Below, in pieces: positions 1 through 7,280 of a stretch of 64,000 bases of DNA (position 1 is the stretch's first letter; each line of letters opens with the position of its first letter). The stretch lies in the NCBI GenBank assembly GCA_949066965.1, contig CARTDA010000019.1, positions 3,482 through 67,481 on the forward strand, read 5' to 3'. The notes beneath the pieces were generated by a model. The model was given only the letters and a program-made list of their open reading frames with translations. It made no database searches and had not been told where the DNA came from. This DNA comes from COE1 sp949066965 (GTDB lineage: Bacteria; Bacillota; Clostridia; Lachnospirales; Lachnospiraceae). The translations under genes were made by a program, and so were the position numbers.

Positions 1-564
1 TGCCTCGTAGGCAAAATCCTTCTCAATCTGCTCCACATAGGAACGCATGTCAGCCGGATATGGCACATTCTCAAAGTTCGCATTACAGTACAGCTCTATG
101 ACATCCTTCATAAACCCAATCAGGGACTGCGCATCAAGGAATCTGTGGTCGCCCACGATATACATTCCCTGAAAACCGTCCGGCGTCTTGATGATGACAA
201 CTTTATTCATCGGCGCGTCCTGTCCAAACGGTATGCGCGTCCATGCCGTCATCTCGGCTTCTGCCTCCTCCATGGTCTTTCCGGTGAAGTCCACGTATTC
301 AATCTCACGCTCCTCCTTGTCCACGATATACTGGTACCACTGCTTCTCCTTCTCGTCATAGACAAGCCTTGCACGCATGGACTCACAGCGCTCATATGCC
401 TTGTAAATTGCCTTTCGAAGCTCATCCACATTCAGCTCAAACTCAATGGTGAGACTGCTGCCGACATTGAGAATCTCCTTTGCCGGACAGTAGTCTGAGT
501 AATAAAAATGGTACTTCTGTGCGGCCGTTAATGGGTAGGTCTTATATCCTTTTCTTGTTTTCAT
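1..564 (-). CDS. Condensation-domain-like acyltransferase (NRPS C-domain superfamily), 3' end outside window
   Basis: Reading the minus strand from an ATG at 564 gives an open frame of 188 codons to the window edge, so the C-terminus is missing. The start is preceded by AGAGGGAGAA. The opening PLTAAQKYHFY resembles the PLTxxQ start of condensation domains, followed by an FELNVDELRKAI helix. GDHRFLDAQS near residue 140 has the HxxxD spacing of the catalytic motif. Members of this superfamily join acyl groups to amines or alcohols. No adenylation or carrier domain is visible, so a stand-alone acyltransferase is more likely than an NRPS. It lies 20 bp after the alpha/beta hydrolase and probably shares its operon. 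Substrate unknown. Confidence 0.7.
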   Translation of the reverse strand, partial: MKTRKGYKTYPLTAAQKYHFYYSDYCPAKEILNVGSSLTIEFELNVDELRKAIYKAYERCESMRARLVYDEKEKQWYQYIVDKEEREIEYVDFTGKTMEEAEAEMTAWTRIPFGQDAPMNKVVIIKTPDGFQGMYIVGDHRFLDAQSLIGFMKDVIELYCNANFENVPYPADMRSYVEQIEKDFAYEA

Positions 565-584
565 TCATTTCTCCCTCTCTGGAA

Positions 585-1556
585 CTACATGATTTCCTGA
601 AAAAATTCGTTCAATGCCTGCTCATACTTCTCCGTATCCTTGTAGTAGCTCTCCGCATGGGCAGCGCCCTCCACAATCAGCTTTTTCTTCGGTGACGCAC
701 AGCAGTCATAAATCTCATCGCACATCCGCGCCGGAACAAACGTATCATTAGAGCCGTGGATAAACAAAATGGGAACCTTGGCACGCGCCACCTCACGCTT
801 TGCATTGCACTCATCCATACCATAACCCGCAAGCTTTCTGTTCATGATATCCGCTCCCTGAATCACCGGAAACGCCGGCAGATGGTACATTGAATTCAGC
901 ACATGTGTAAAGACTTCCTTGGGCGAGGTAAAACCACAGTCAGAAACAATGCCCTTCACCTGCGGCGGCAGCTCAAGCCCGCTTGCCATCAGTACAGTTG
1001 CACCGCCCATTGAGGTTCCATGAAGTATAATCTCAACATCCTCCCCAAGCTCCTGTATCACCCAGCGAATCCACACAAGCGCATCCTTCCTGTCAAGGCA
1101 GCCAAATCCAATATATTCGCCCTCGCTCTCACCGTGCGCCCGCGCATCCGGCAGCAGCATCGCATACCCTCTCTTAAGATAGTAATCCGACAAGCCAATG
1201 TAGTCAGACATTCCCTTGCTTGTATAGCCGTGAAAACAAATTACAGCCTTTTTTTTACCAGCTGCCACATCCGTCTTGTCCACATATTCATCCAGCGCCG
1301 GAAAAAATGTTGCATGAAGCTTCAGATTGTCAAATGACATCCGGGATACTTCCCTGTGATCCTGCGCCAGCATAAACGCCTTTCTATCCTGCATGAGCGG
1401 CGCGTACTGGCTCCAGTCCGTCCCGGACATTTTCATCGTCCGCTCTACCTTTGCATTGCCCCGCTTCATCGTCCTTCTGTAAAAATATGCCGTCTCTCCT
1501 ACACCTGCCGCTGCAAGAAACCCCAGACAGGTCATTGTATTTTTGAGTACTCCCAT
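585..1556 (-). CDS. Alpha/beta hydrolase with N-terminal hydrophobic anchor
   Basis: The 323-residue protein has the serine hydrolase triad: Ser182 in GTSMGG, Asp271 in HGSNDTFVP and His300 in GAAHAESY. CFHGYTSKG near 108 is the oxyanion-loop HG motif. Residues 8-25 form a short hydrophobic segment that may tether it to the membrane. The layout resembles YqkD/BAAT-type hydrolases, which act on esters or acyl conjugates; the substrate cannot be read. GGAGGCG stands 8-9 bases before the ATG. It lies between the SCP2-like gene and the condensation-domain-like gene, all one direction, so the three probably form a lipid or acyl-handling operon controlled by the divergent TetR gene. Confidence 0.85.
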   Translation of the reverse strand: MGVLKNTMTCLGFLAAAGVGETAYFYRRTMKRGNAKVERTMKMSGTDWSQYAPLMQDRKAFMLAQDHREVSRMSFDNLKLHATFFPALDEYVDKTDVAAGKKKAVICFHGYTSKGMSDYIGLSDYYLKRGYAMLLPDARAHGESEGEYIGFGCLDRKDALVWIRWVIQELGEDVEIILHGTSMGGATVLMASGLELPPQVKGIVSDCGFTSPKEVFTHVLNSMYHLPAFPVIQGADIMNRKLAGYGMDECNAKREVARAKVPILFIHGSNDTFVPARMCDEIYDCCASPKKKLIVEGAAHAESYYKDTEKYEQALNEFFQEIM

Positions 1557-1578
1557 CGCCTACGCCTCCACTCGGTTA

Positions 1579-1995
1579 TTATTCTGCCTTCTCCTCAGCC
1601 TCTGTTTTCCTTGATGCCTCTTTGGCTTCCTTCTTCGCTTCCTTTTTTGCTTTCTTTGCTTCTTTTTTCTTGCGCTGGATAATGTCATTGAGCTTCAGTG
1701 CCTTGTCAATATTGCCCTCAACCCTGAGTTTCTGTGTCGTAAATGCCCAGACAGGATCCATTTCGCCATCTGCAATCTTTCTGAACACCTCGGGCGTGCT
1801 GATAAACATCGCATCCCTGTCGTAATACTCATACGGCTCCACAAAGAGCACGCCGTCCTTGACTTCGACATAAAATGCACCGCCTGCTTCCTCATCCTCG
1901 ATATTGAACTGATATGCGAGATGCTCCTGGATATCACTCACATCTGCTCCCATAAATTTCCCCTTGACCTCATAAAAAAAATCTGCGTATGTCAT
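1579..1995 (-). CDS. SCP2 sterol-carrier-like protein with Lys/Ala/Glu-rich tail
   Basis: The 138-residue protein begins MTYADFFYEVKGKF and carries an SCP2-like fold signature: alternating strands (GGAFYVEVKDGVLFVEPYEY), then a region (ISTPEVFRKIADGEMDPVWAF) typical of the lipid-binding pocket edge. The last 30 or so residues are almost all Lys, Ala and Glu, a charged helix of unknown role. An in-frame start at 2061 exists, but the ATG at 1995 has GGAGGAAAG six bases upstream and is preferred. SCP2 domains bind acyl chains or sterols. It is the first gene of the putative TetR-controlled operon. Confidence 0.75.
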   Translation of the reverse strand: MTYADFFYEVKGKFMGADVSDIQEHLAYQFNIEDEEAGGAFYVEVKDGVLFVEPYEYYDRDAMFISTPEVFRKIADGEMDPVWAFTTQKLRVEGNIDKALKLNDIIQRKKKEAKKAKKEAKKEAKEASRKTEAEEKAE

Positions 1996-2049
1996 TCTCT
2001 TTCCTCCATATAAATAATTCAATCCTGATATTTTGAAACTTGCGCTGAC

Positions 2050-2060
2050 TGCCGACGGCA
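2050..2060. promoter_or_regulatory. Operator-like palindrome 1
   Basis: TGCCG-A-CGGCA is a perfect 11-bp palindrome sharing the core CCGACGG with palindrome 3. It lies between the start of the SCP2-like gene and the TetR gene. Confidence 0.45.
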
Positions 2061-2083
2061 AAAAAGCCTTTTCGACATTTTCC

Positions 2084-2094
2084 GACCAGCAGTC
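2084..2094. promoter_or_regulatory. Operator-like palindrome 2
   Basis: GAC-CAGCA-GTC, with arms extendable to CGAC/GTCG. Its outer bases match palindrome 3. The three centres are at 2055, 2089 and 2133. Confidence 0.4.
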
Positions 2095-2110
2095 GATTGC
2101 TGTTTGTTAT

Positions 2111-2140
2111 ATCCTATCACATTTTTCGACCGACGGTCAA
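2111..2140 (-). promoter_or_regulatory. Promoter of the SCP2-like/hydrolase operon
   Basis: On the minus strand TTGACC (2140-2135) is followed after 18 bases by TAGGAT (2116-2111). The -35 box lies inside the rightmost palindrome (2128-2138), so a bound repressor would block it. Inferred from sequence only. Confidence 0.5.
2128..2138. promoter_or_regulatory. Operator-like palindrome 3, over the -35 box
   Basis: GACCG-A-CGGTC is a perfect 11-bp palindrome overlapping the minus-strand -35 hexamer. Odd-length palindromes of this kind are typical TetR-family sites, and the next plus-strand gene is a TetR regulator, so autoregulation plus control of the divergent operon is likely. Confidence 0.5.
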
Positions 2141-2199
2141 GTGTATTTCCCCAAAAAATCATCACCGTTTCCAGCTCTTTTTTGTGACAATATTTACAA

Positions 2200-2228
2200 T
2201 TGTCCCCCCGCCCTAAACATGTTATACT
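2200..2228 (+). promoter_or_regulatory. Promoter of the tetR-like gene
   Basis: TTGTCC (2200-2205), 17 bases, TATACT (2223-2228). It sits about 135 bp before the TetR start and outside the three palindromes. Confidence 0.5.
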
Positions 2229-2362
2229 TGTTTTAATTACCCTTATATTTAATGAACAGATCCGCCACGACATTTCTGTTCCATATAAGCCCAAGAGTCC
2301 CGCTGCGTTCCACAAAGCCGATTCACATACATCATATTATTTAGAGAAAGGTGGCATCGTCC

Positions 2363-3004
2363 ATGCCTGACACAAAAAAGAATGAAAAGAAATATGACCT
2401 GATACTGGACGCACTCCAGCAGCTTCTCGAGGAAAAGAAAATACAGAACATCTCTGTCAGCGAGATCGCGCAGAAGGCAGGAATCGGAAAAGGAAGCATC
2501 TACTACTACTTCCCCTCCAAGGATGCGATTCTGGACGCCCTTATTGAACGAAACTACGAAAAGCCGCTCCTGACTGCCCAAAACCTTGCCGCGCAGACGG
2601 ATGTATCGCCTTTTACACGCATGGCGATGCTGTTCCAGGCATGCCAGAACTCCTCCGCTGCCTTCATCCAGCAAAATGACAGCTCCTCTGGCAATGCCAG
2701 CGCACAGGACCTCGCCTTTCTACACCACAAATACCTGTCTCATGTCGTGTCCGAACTAAAGCCGGACCTGACAGAAATCATCAAGCAGGGCATCCAGAAC
2801 GGCGAAATCCACTTTGATTACCCCGCCGCCCTCGCGGAAATCGTGCTGATCGTGATTGCCGTCAAGCTGGACAACTCCCTGCTTCCCTCCACACCAAGGG
2901 AAACAGAGGAGACCTTAAAGGGGCTGATTTCCCTGCTTGAAAAAGGGACGGAGGTGGCACCCGGAACGCTCAGCTACCTGTCACTGGTTCCCTTCGAAAA
3001 ATAA
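2363..3004 (+). CDS. TetR/AcrR family transcriptional regulator
   Basis: The 213-residue protein has a TetR helix-turn-helix at about residues 25-60: ISVSEIAQKAGIGKGSIYYYF followed by SKDAILDALIE. The C-terminal part is a variable ligand-binding domain with no clear family. A GTG at 2351 is in frame, but the ATG at 2363 has AAAGGTGG eight bases upstream and is preferred. The gene faces the SCP2-like/hydrolase/condensation-like operon across a 367-bp region with three related palindromes, so it most likely represses itself and that operon until it binds a small, perhaps lipid-like, ligand. The ligand is inferred only from the neighbours. Confidence 0.88.
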   Translation: MPDTKKNEKKYDLILDALQQLLEEKKIQNISVSEIAQKAGIGKGSIYYYFPSKDAILDALIERNYEKPLLTAQNLAAQTDVSPFTRMAMLFQACQNSSAAFIQQNDSSSGNASAQDLAFLHHKYLSHVVSELKPDLTEIIKQGIQNGEIHFDYPAALAEIVLIVIAVKLDNSLLPSTPRETEETLKGLISLLEKGTEVAPGTLSYLSLVPFEK

Positions 3005-3034
3005 ATTCGTCAGTCTGCAGGACATTGTAAGATT

Positions 3035-3066
3035 AAGAGCAGGGGAAGCACTTTTCCCCTGCTCTT
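3035..3066. terminator. Bidirectional intrinsic terminator
   Basis: AAGAGCAGGGGAA and TTCCCCTGCTCTT form a 13-bp perfect stem with a six-base loop (GCACTT). It lies exactly between the convergent TetR gene (ends 3004) and the VWA gene (ends 3068), so it can stop transcription from both sides. Confidence 0.8.
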
Positions 3067-3067
3067 C

Positions 3068-4783
3068 TTATGGCATTGTCCGCTGCAGCCTTTTCACCAG
3101 ATAGGCAAACTCATCCTTGTAATCATCCTCGTCGGTGTCCACCTCCCTGAGCAGTGCGCGGACATTCTCAACAGAAGCCTCCCCCTTGTACGCACTGTCC
3201 CGTAAAATCAGCCCAAACTCCGCAACTGCCGCCGCAAAATAGAAATCCTCCGGCGGCTCCTGTGTATAATCCTTCTCCTTCACAGGATATTCTTTCAAGA
3301 TACTTTCTTCCCCTTCCGGCTCCTTGTAGCGTATTTTCAGGTTCAGCCACTCCCCATTTCTGACACCCATGTCATTTTTATTGTCCTGATACTTTAACTC
3401 CGTCTCCGGTATTTTCTGGTCGGAATCCGACGGTACAATCTCATAGAGCGCCGTCACCATATGCCCTGCACCGATTTCCCCGGCATCCTTTGTGTCATCA
3501 TCGAAATCCTCCGTCGCGAGCGCCCTGTTCTCATACCCCAGCAGGCGGTATCCCTTAATATATGCCGGATTAAACTCCACCTGCAACTTCACGTCCCTGG
3601 CAACCGTGACAAGCGTCGCACCCATCTGCTCCACAAGCACCTTCTTTGCCTCGCCGACAGAATCAATGTACGCATAATTGCCATTGCCATGGTCGGCAAG
3701 CGTCTCCATCTTATTATCCTTAATATTTCCTGTCCCAAATCCAAGTACCGTCAGATAGACACCAGACTCCTTTTTTTCAGTAATCAGTGCATCCAGCTCG
3801 CTCTCACTGCTGGGACCCACGTTCAAATCGCCATCCGTCGCAAGAATCACGCGGTTGTTCCCGCCCTTGATAAAGTACCGCTCCGCAAGCTTATATGCCG
3901 TCTCAATGCCGTCCGCCCCATTCGTGGAGCCTCCCGCTTCCAGCGCATTGACCGCCGCAACAATTTCTTCCTGATTGTCCCCGCTCTCGCCCTCCAGAAC
4001 CACGCAGTCCGCACCTGCATAGGTCACGATGGACACGGTGTCCTTCCTGCCGAGCTCCTGCACCAGCATGGTAAAGGATTTCTGCAGGAGCGGCAGCTTG
4101 TCGTCCGTGTACATGGAGCCTGACACGTCCAGCAGAAACACTAGGTTCGAATCCGGCGCCTCGCTAAAATCAATCTCCTGTGTCTTTAGTCCGATCTGTA
4201 ACAGCTTTGCATCCTTATTCCATGGACAGTCCCCGATTACCGTCGTGACGCCAAACGGTTCCCCTTTCCTGGGCAGCTGATAGTCATACGAAAAATAATT
4301 CAGCATCTCCTCGATGCGGATGGCACCCTCCGGAATCTCCTCCATGGAATAACCATTCTCAATCATGCGGCGGAGATTGCTGTACGACGCCGTGTCAACA
4401 TCTGCCGAAAATGTGGAAAGCGGGTCATTTGCCACAGACTTAAATCCCGGCTCCTCCACCGCGCTGTACTCCTCCGTGTTCCAGTCCGGCATCCGCATAT
4501 CACTCGAATCAAACGCGGCGTCAGCAGACATATAGGCGTTCATCTCGTAAACCGGCGCCTCCTCAGCAATCTGCATCCCTCCGTCCACCGCGCCTGCATC
4601 ACCCATGTCATAGGCTACAGCATTGGACACTGTGTCACTCTGTACGATGTCCTTCGGCGCGTAATCTGCCTGCGGTGTATTTGATACCCCATTGTCCGCC
4701 CCGCCCGAAGCTGCCCCGCATCCATAAAGTGACACGGTTGTCATAATCAAGCCCAACAGTACACAGACTTTTTTCTTTCTCAT
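3068..4783 (-). CDS. VWA-domain lipoprotein (YfbK-like, von Willebrand A plus DUF3520-type tail)
   Basis: The protein begins MRKKKVCVLLGLIMTTVSLYGCG, a lipoprotein signal with lipobox LYGC, so it should be anchored outside the membrane. An acidic, low-complexity stretch follows, then the conserved block around LSTFSADVDTASYSNLRRMI, then a VWA domain with the MIDAS motif DVSGSM (FLLDVSGSMYTDDK). The C-terminal 150 residues (HMVTALYEIVP; EFGLILRDSAYKG) match the tail of YfbK-like proteins. Such domains bind divalent metal and mediate protein contacts; the partner is unknown. A start at 4795 is also in frame but sits against the AAGGG. The 5' leader holds competing hairpins (see 4850-4902). Confidence 0.85.
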   Translation of the reverse strand: MRKKKVCVLLGLIMTTVSLYGCGAASGGADNGVSNTPQADYAPKDIVQSDTVSNAVAYDMGDAGAVDGGMQIAEEAPVYEMNAYMSADAAFDSSDMRMPDWNTEEYSAVEEPGFKSVANDPLSTFSADVDTASYSNLRRMIENGYSMEEIPEGAIRIEEMLNYFSYDYQLPRKGEPFGVTTVIGDCPWNKDAKLLQIGLKTQEIDFSEAPDSNLVFLLDVSGSMYTDDKLPLLQKSFTMLVQELGRKDTVSIVTYAGADCVVLEGESGDNQEEIVAAVNALEAGGSTNGADGIETAYKLAERYFIKGGNNRVILATDGDLNVGPSSESELDALITEKKESGVYLTVLGFGTGNIKDNKMETLADHGNGNYAYIDSVGEAKKVLVEQMGATLVTVARDVKLQVEFNPAYIKGYRLLGYENRALATEDFDDDTKDAGEIGAGHMVTALYEIVPSDSDQKIPETELKYQDNKNDMGVRNGEWLNLKIRYKEPEGEESILKEYPVKEKDYTQEPPEDFYFAAAVAEFGLILRDSAYKGEASVENVRALLREVDTDEDDYKDEFAYLVKRLQRTMP

Positions 4784-4849
4784 AAATTTTCCCATCCCTT
4801 CCGTTTTCTGAAACGTCTATAAGCCATGTATTTCCGCCATCCTCACTCA

Positions 4850-4902
4850 GACGAAACAAAAGGGTCTGTTTCGTCCCTGCTATAACAGATACGAAACAGA
4901 CC
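4850..4902. repeat. Three-arm inverted repeat in the leader of the VWA gene
   Basis: GACGAAACA (4850-4858) pairs with TGTTTCGTC (4867-4875). The overlapping GGTCTGTTTCGT (4863-4874) pairs perfectly with ACGAAACAGACC (4891-4902) over 12 bp. The two hairpins exclude each other. This may be a switchable RNA leader or a cluster of three ACGAAACA protein sites. Confidence 0.6.
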
Positions 4903-5067
4903 TTGGAATTTTATGGGTTTTATTTACAAATTATTAAAAGATTATTCATATATCTCATATGTCTTCCCATCCCGCATAAAAACCGGAATGATATCAATCG
5001 GTGCCGGAACCGCGGAACATAAATACCTGATAAATTCGTTTCATTTTCTGTAAGTATTATACATTTC
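4903..5067. other. Intergenic region with a possible decayed coding tail
   Basis: Between the hairpins and the M14 gene there is no complete gene. On the minus strand a frame from about 5040 to 4942 reads EFIRYLCSAVPAPID... ending DGKTYEIYE and a stop. It looks protein-like, but an in-frame TGA precedes it and no start is visible, so it may be the remnant of a lost gene. Confidence 0.3.
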
Positions 5068-6348
5068 CTATAATTGCGTCATCCCCCCCACGAGAATCAT
5101 CCTGTTGTCCTCGTAAATCTTAGGAAACTGTTCCATGCCAAGCGGATTTTCGCCGCGCCCTGCCTCGATTGTATATCCAGGGCGGTTATATGCCTCGATA
5201 AACCAGTCCTTGTACCCCGCATAGCCGGAGGCATAGGGAGTTTCTTCCACCTGATAGCCGCTGACCCGCCCAAAGTAATTGGCAATGCGCCTCGACTTCT
5301 CCGGTTCATAGTCAAGGTATTTCCAGTATATGACCTCTCCCTGTGTATGGTAAGCCAGTATCAGCTGGAAATCATGCGCAGTCGTAAAGTGATACATATT
5401 GATGCTCTCCACTGCCGACAGTGGCGCTTCCCCGACATAGTCACGCGGCGCAGGCGATGTGTAGCCCTGCGCAAATTTTATTTCCCGCGCATTTTCCCAC
5501 CCTGCCGGGAACTGCAAATTCAGGTCAATTCCGTTGATATTCGCTTTCCAGCCATCTGGGTACGGTATCGCCGGATAATCGCCGGATATAGCCCCTGTCT
5601 GTTCCAGATATTCCTCATTCCTGATGATTCCATTCACAAGGTCCGCACCATCCGGATTGACCATCGGAATCAGATACAGGCTAAATTCATCAAAGAGCGT
5701 CCCGGTATCCTCACCGTAAAGCCCCTCTCCCTCCGCATATGCTTTCGCATACGTCTCCGCAAACTTCAGCAGTACTGGTGTCGTAATCCACTCATTTGCA
5801 TGAAAACAGGCATTATAACAGACCTGCTTTATTCCATTTCCAAACTGCATGTAACACACTTCCCTGCCCATAACACTTTTTCCGATGCAGCCTGTAACCA
5901 GGAATGGGTAACGAATCTGCAGCCCTTCTATAATGTACTCTGTCAGAATCGAAGTATATGGGACGCGCTCATCCACAAGCGCAAAAGAAAAAGGAACGTA
6001 AACCTGCGTTCCTATTGGTAAATTCATGGCATCCAGCGACGGATTCGCCGTCAATATGGCAGATACCTGTGTATCATATGTATTGGCAATCCCCCACAGT
6101 GTCTCGCCCGCCTTTATCACGTGTATCGTATATCCCCTGAGGTACGGAATCAGTTTTGTCCACGCAGCCCTGTCCGCATAGCATCCGACACCATCTCCCA
6201 GAAATCCCTTGAGTGCATCACAGGTTTCCCTGTCAAACTGGCCGTTTATTCCGTTCAGATAACCTGCCCTGTTCAGCGCCAGCTGCAGATACTGTACAAT
6301 AACCCCAACATCCCCGACATAAATATTCCGCATAGATTCTATTTCCAT
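5068..6348 (-). CDS. M14 zinc peptidase with PG-binding and LysM domains (gamma-D-glutamyl-diamino acid endopeptidase type)
   Basis: The 426-residue protein has a peptidoglycan-binding helix bundle at 10-70 (VIVQYLQLALNRAGYLNG), a LysM domain at 72-119 (IHVIKAGETLWGIA; LPIGTQVYVPF) and an M14 carboxypeptidase domain at about 130-426. Zinc ligands are His183 and Glu186 (HANEW) and His334 (AYHTQGE); the catalytic Glu is Glu395 (TIEAGRGE). This order matches endopeptidases that cut gamma-D-Glu-diaminopimelate bonds in spore or cell-wall peptides. No signal peptide is visible, so it may act on imported muropeptides or in a sporulating cell. The start is uncertain: 6348 lies in the loop, and ATG 6333 in the stem, of a 16-bp inverted repeat. 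Confidence 0.87.
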   Translation of the reverse strand: MEIESMRNIYVGDVGVIVQYLQLALNRAGYLNGINGQFDRETCDALKGFLGDGVGCYADRAAWTKLIPYLRGYTIHVIKAGETLWGIANTYDTQVSAILTANPSLDAMNLPIGTQVYVPFSFALVDERVPYTSILTEYIIEGLQIRYPFLVTGCIGKSVMGREVCYMQFGNGIKQVCYNACFHANEWITTPVLLKFAETYAKAYAEGEGLYGEDTGTLFDEFSLYLIPMVNPDGADLVNGIIRNEEYLEQTGAISGDYPAIPYPDGWKANINGIDLNLQFPAGWENAREIKFAQGYTSPAPRDYVGEAPLSAVESINMYHFTTAHDFQLILAYHTQGEVIYWKYLDYEPEKSRRIANYFGRVSGYQVEETPYASGYAGYKDWFIEAYNRPGYTIEAGRGENPLGMEQFPKIYEDNRMILVGGMTQL

Positions 6349-6381
6349 TGCATTTGCATTTATATAATCTATGCGGAATAT
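6323..6381. repeat. 16-bp inverted repeat spanning the start of the M14 peptidase gene
   Basis: ATATTCCGCATAGATT (6323-6338) and AATCTATGCGGAATAT (6366-6381) are perfect complements separated by 27 bases. In the mRNA the second arm contains the alternative ATG at 6333, while the ATG at 6348 is in the loop. It could regulate translation initiation. Confidence 0.7.
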
Positions 6382-6394
6382 CTGAAATTCATAC

Positions 6395-7258
6395 TTAAAT
6401 AATCTTTGTGAGATTCTCCTGAATCCCTTTTACAACTTCCGGCTTGTTCATGGAATAAACATGGATGTGCTTTATCCCATTTGCAATCAGGTCAATAATC
6501 TGGTCGGTGGCATAGATAATGCCTGCCTGCTGCATCGCCTCCGGGTTGTTCCCAAAGCAGTCCACAATGCTCCGGAAACGCATCGGTACATTGCAGCCTG
6601 AAAGCTTTACCGCGTTTCGAATCTGGACTGCCCTGGTAATTGGCATAATACCAGGAATCACGGGGACACTGATTCCTGCCTCCCGCACTCTGGAAAGAAA
6701 ATTATAGAATATGTTATTGTCAAAAAACATCTGTGTCGTCAGGAAAGAGCATCCTGCATCCACCTTCTTCTTTAGATTCCGAATATCTTCGAGTGTATTC
6801 TCCGACTCGACATGCCCCTCGGGATAACATGCCCCTCCAATGCACATGCCGCCAAACTCCCTGATGTCCTCCACAAGCTCCGATGCATAATGGTAATCCG
6901 TAAACGGCTCTCCCTCAAAATCCTTTGGCTTGTCACCGCGCAGCGCTAGTACATTCTCAATCCCCGCTGCCTTCATTTCCCCCAGCGCCTGACGGATTCC
7001 TTCCCTGGTGGCGCCCACGCACGTCAGATGGGCAATCGTCGTGACGCCGCACTCCTCCTGGATTCCCTTCGCAATCTTTAACGTGTTGTCACGCGTGCTC
7101 CCGCCCGCACCATAAGTCACGCTCATATAACTCGGCTTTCGCATTGCGACGCCGTATGCCGCTTCCCGCACGGACTCATAGTTTGCAGTAGCCTTCGGGG
7201 GAAATACCTCGAAAGATAATGTGATGTCATTTTTTAGCAGTATTTCATTCAGTTTCAT
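6395..7258 (-). CDS. metF: 5,10-methylenetetrahydrofolate reductase
   Basis: The 287-residue length fits bacterial MetF. The opening ITLSFEVFPPKA holds the conserved Glu of the active site, MSVTYGAGGSTRDNT is the family hallmark, and ALRGDKPKD and FLTTQMFFDN are also conserved in this TIM-barrel flavoprotein. It reduces methylene-THF to methyl-THF for methionine synthesis or, in anaerobes, the methyl branch of one-carbon metabolism. It follows the EAL-domain gene by 22 bp. No adjacent partner such as metH or metV is seen. Confidence 0.95.
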   Translation of the reverse strand: MKLNEILLKNDITLSFEVFPPKATANYESVREAAYGVAMRKPSYMSVTYGAGGSTRDNTLKIAKGIQEECGVTTIAHLTCVGATREGIRQALGEMKAAGIENVLALRGDKPKDFEGEPFTDYHYASELVEDIREFGGMCIGGACYPEGHVESENTLEDIRNLKKKVDAGCSFLTTQMFFDNNIFYNFLSRVREAGISVPVIPGIMPITRAVQIRNAVKLSGCNVPMRFRSIVDCFGNNPEAMQQAGIIYATDQIIDLIANGIKHIHVYSMNKPEVVKGIQENLTKII

Positions 7259-7280
7259 ATCGTCTCATCCTTTATATTTT

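Noticed and set aside
3461..4123. Plus-strand ORF of 220 codons opposite the VWA gene
   Set aside because: It is antisense to the VWA core; composition is Ile/His/Arg-rich and shadow-like.
5074..6021. Long plus-strand ORF of 315 codons opposite the M14 peptidase
   Set aside because: The minus strand holds a clear LysM/M14 gene with all catalytic residues; the plus frame has no family features.
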